DNA of 64,000 nt from Pythium myriotylum (taxonomy: Eukaryota > Oomycota > Peronosporomycetes > Pythiales > Pythiaceae): the NCBI GenBank assembly GCA_023091665.1, contig JALJCQ010000008.1, positions 1,178,001-1,242,000 of the forward strand, given 5' to 3'. The notes beneath the pieces are model-generated. The model was not told the origin of the DNA and searched no databases. It saw only the letters and a program-made list of their open reading frames with translations. A program made the translations under genes and the position numbers. The stretch's first letter is position 1, and each line of letters begins with the position of its first letter. Positions 63,498 through 64,000 of the stretch are shown here, piece after piece.

Positions 63498-64000
63498 CAT
63501 GAGCAAGTCTTTCCCCGCGGCGGGGCTCCTGCCCAAGGAAGAGACGCTCGCCGACAAGTTCCTCGCGCTTTATCCCGAGTACGACGGCCGCGACACCGTC
63601 GTCGCCATCTTCGACACGGGCGTGGATCCCGGCGCCATCGGCCTCCAGACCACGTCCGACGGCAGGCCCAAGGTCGTCGACATCATCGACGCCACGGGCT
63701 CAGGCGACGTCGACACGTCGCTCGTGCTAGAGGCCAAGGACGGCGCGCTCACGCTGCCCAATGGCAAGGTGCTCAAGCTCAACCCCGAGTGGAAGCCCAG
63801 CACCGACGGCAAGTACCACGTCGGCACGGTCGCCGCCTTCGACATCTTCCCTCGCTTGCTCGTCGACCGCCTCAAGAAAGAGCGCAAGGAAAAGTTCGAC
63901 GTCAAGCAGCGCGAGGCGGTGAACGAGGTGCAGCAGCAGCTCGCGGCGTGGGCCAAGGACAACGCCGCGACCACGAACGATGCCAAGGCCCTGCGTGTGA
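63498..64000 (+). CDS. TPP2: tripeptidyl peptidase II, N-terminal part
   Basis: Open from the ATG at 63498 to the window edge (167 codons). It has FPAAGLLPKEETLA at the start and the subtilisin-type catalytic Asp motif VVAIFDTGVDPGAIGLQ (about 33-50), followed by VVDIIDATGSGDVDTS and LKLNPEWKPS, all characteristic of TPP II. The enzyme is a giant cytosolic serine exopeptidase that trims proteasome products to tripeptides. His and Ser of the triad lie beyond the window. The charged helix KKERKEKFDVKQREAV marks the insertion typical of the family. Confidence 0.95.

Noticed and set aside
1..64000. Secreted RxLR or CRN effector genes, tRNA, rRNA, CRISPR arrays
   Set aside because: I looked for signal peptide plus RxLR/EER or LFLAK patterns, cloverleaf-like boxes and regularly spaced repeats and found none that could be supported by eye.

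Overview
The window reads as nuclear DNA of an oomycete (Phytophthora, downy mildew or Pythium type). The evidence is the company it keeps: chromodomain Ty3/gypsy elements, a Crypton tyrosine recombinase, pogo and Harbinger transposons and a Helitron-type helicase in one block, next to compact genes with very short GT-AG introns (55-71 bp), tiny intergenic gaps and high-GC third positions. The species call is inference. No rRNA, tRNA or CRISPR array was recognised.

Layout. About 1-42,100 is repeat-rich accessory DNA with no clear host gene. From the left: (1) 168-4087, a transposon with about 65-bp imperfect inverted ends and a scrambled transposase; inside it sits a TTAA-flanked 1.9-kb element (293-2242) that carries one intact gene. 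(2) 4180-6244, a pogo-like TA-flanked transposon with a frameshifted transposase. (3) 6254-7726, a copia gag fragment cut by an LTR of a second gypsy family (LTR-B). (4) 7727-14571, gypsy element G1, almost full length, with a sense gag-pol and an antisense reading frame at its 3' end. (5) 14572-26177, a Harbinger transposon whose accessory gene is split by gypsy element G2 (18422-25472); the two ends of this block are a 1.74-kb inverted duplication. (6) 27596-28945, a broken Crypton. (7) 29.2-34.4 kb, unassigned fragments and long poly-G/poly-C tracts. (8) 34.5-37.3 kb, a decayed copia element. (9) 37.8-38.45 kb, a Helitron helicase fragment. (10) 38.46-42.1 kb, a chimera of a third gypsy element (G3, chromodomain plus an antisense frame) joined to the 5' half of a second G1 copy.

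From 42,517 to the right edge the DNA becomes a dense, ordinary gene cluster: an L1-domain ribosome-biogenesis factor, SLU7 splicing factor, a six-bromodomain protein, a cyclin, a coiled-coil protein, a SulP/SLC26 transporter with STAS and cyclic-nucleotide domains, phosphomannomutase, an ASCC2-like CUE protein, a protein of unknown function, and the start of tripeptidyl peptidase II. Most neighbours are divergent or convergent with gaps of 3 to 650 bp. This is the gene-rich/repeat-rich contrast often described for oomycete genomes.

The most interesting signals are in the retroelements. Both G1 and G2 keep gag and pol in different frames joined by a textbook -1 frameshift signal: slippery heptamer, short spacer, and a hairpin that swallows the gag stop. 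G1 also carries on its opposite strand a zinc-motif/coiled-coil protein frame whose only relative in the window is the lone gene of the TTAA transposon. The same protein family therefore appears to be carried by two unrelated classes of mobile element.
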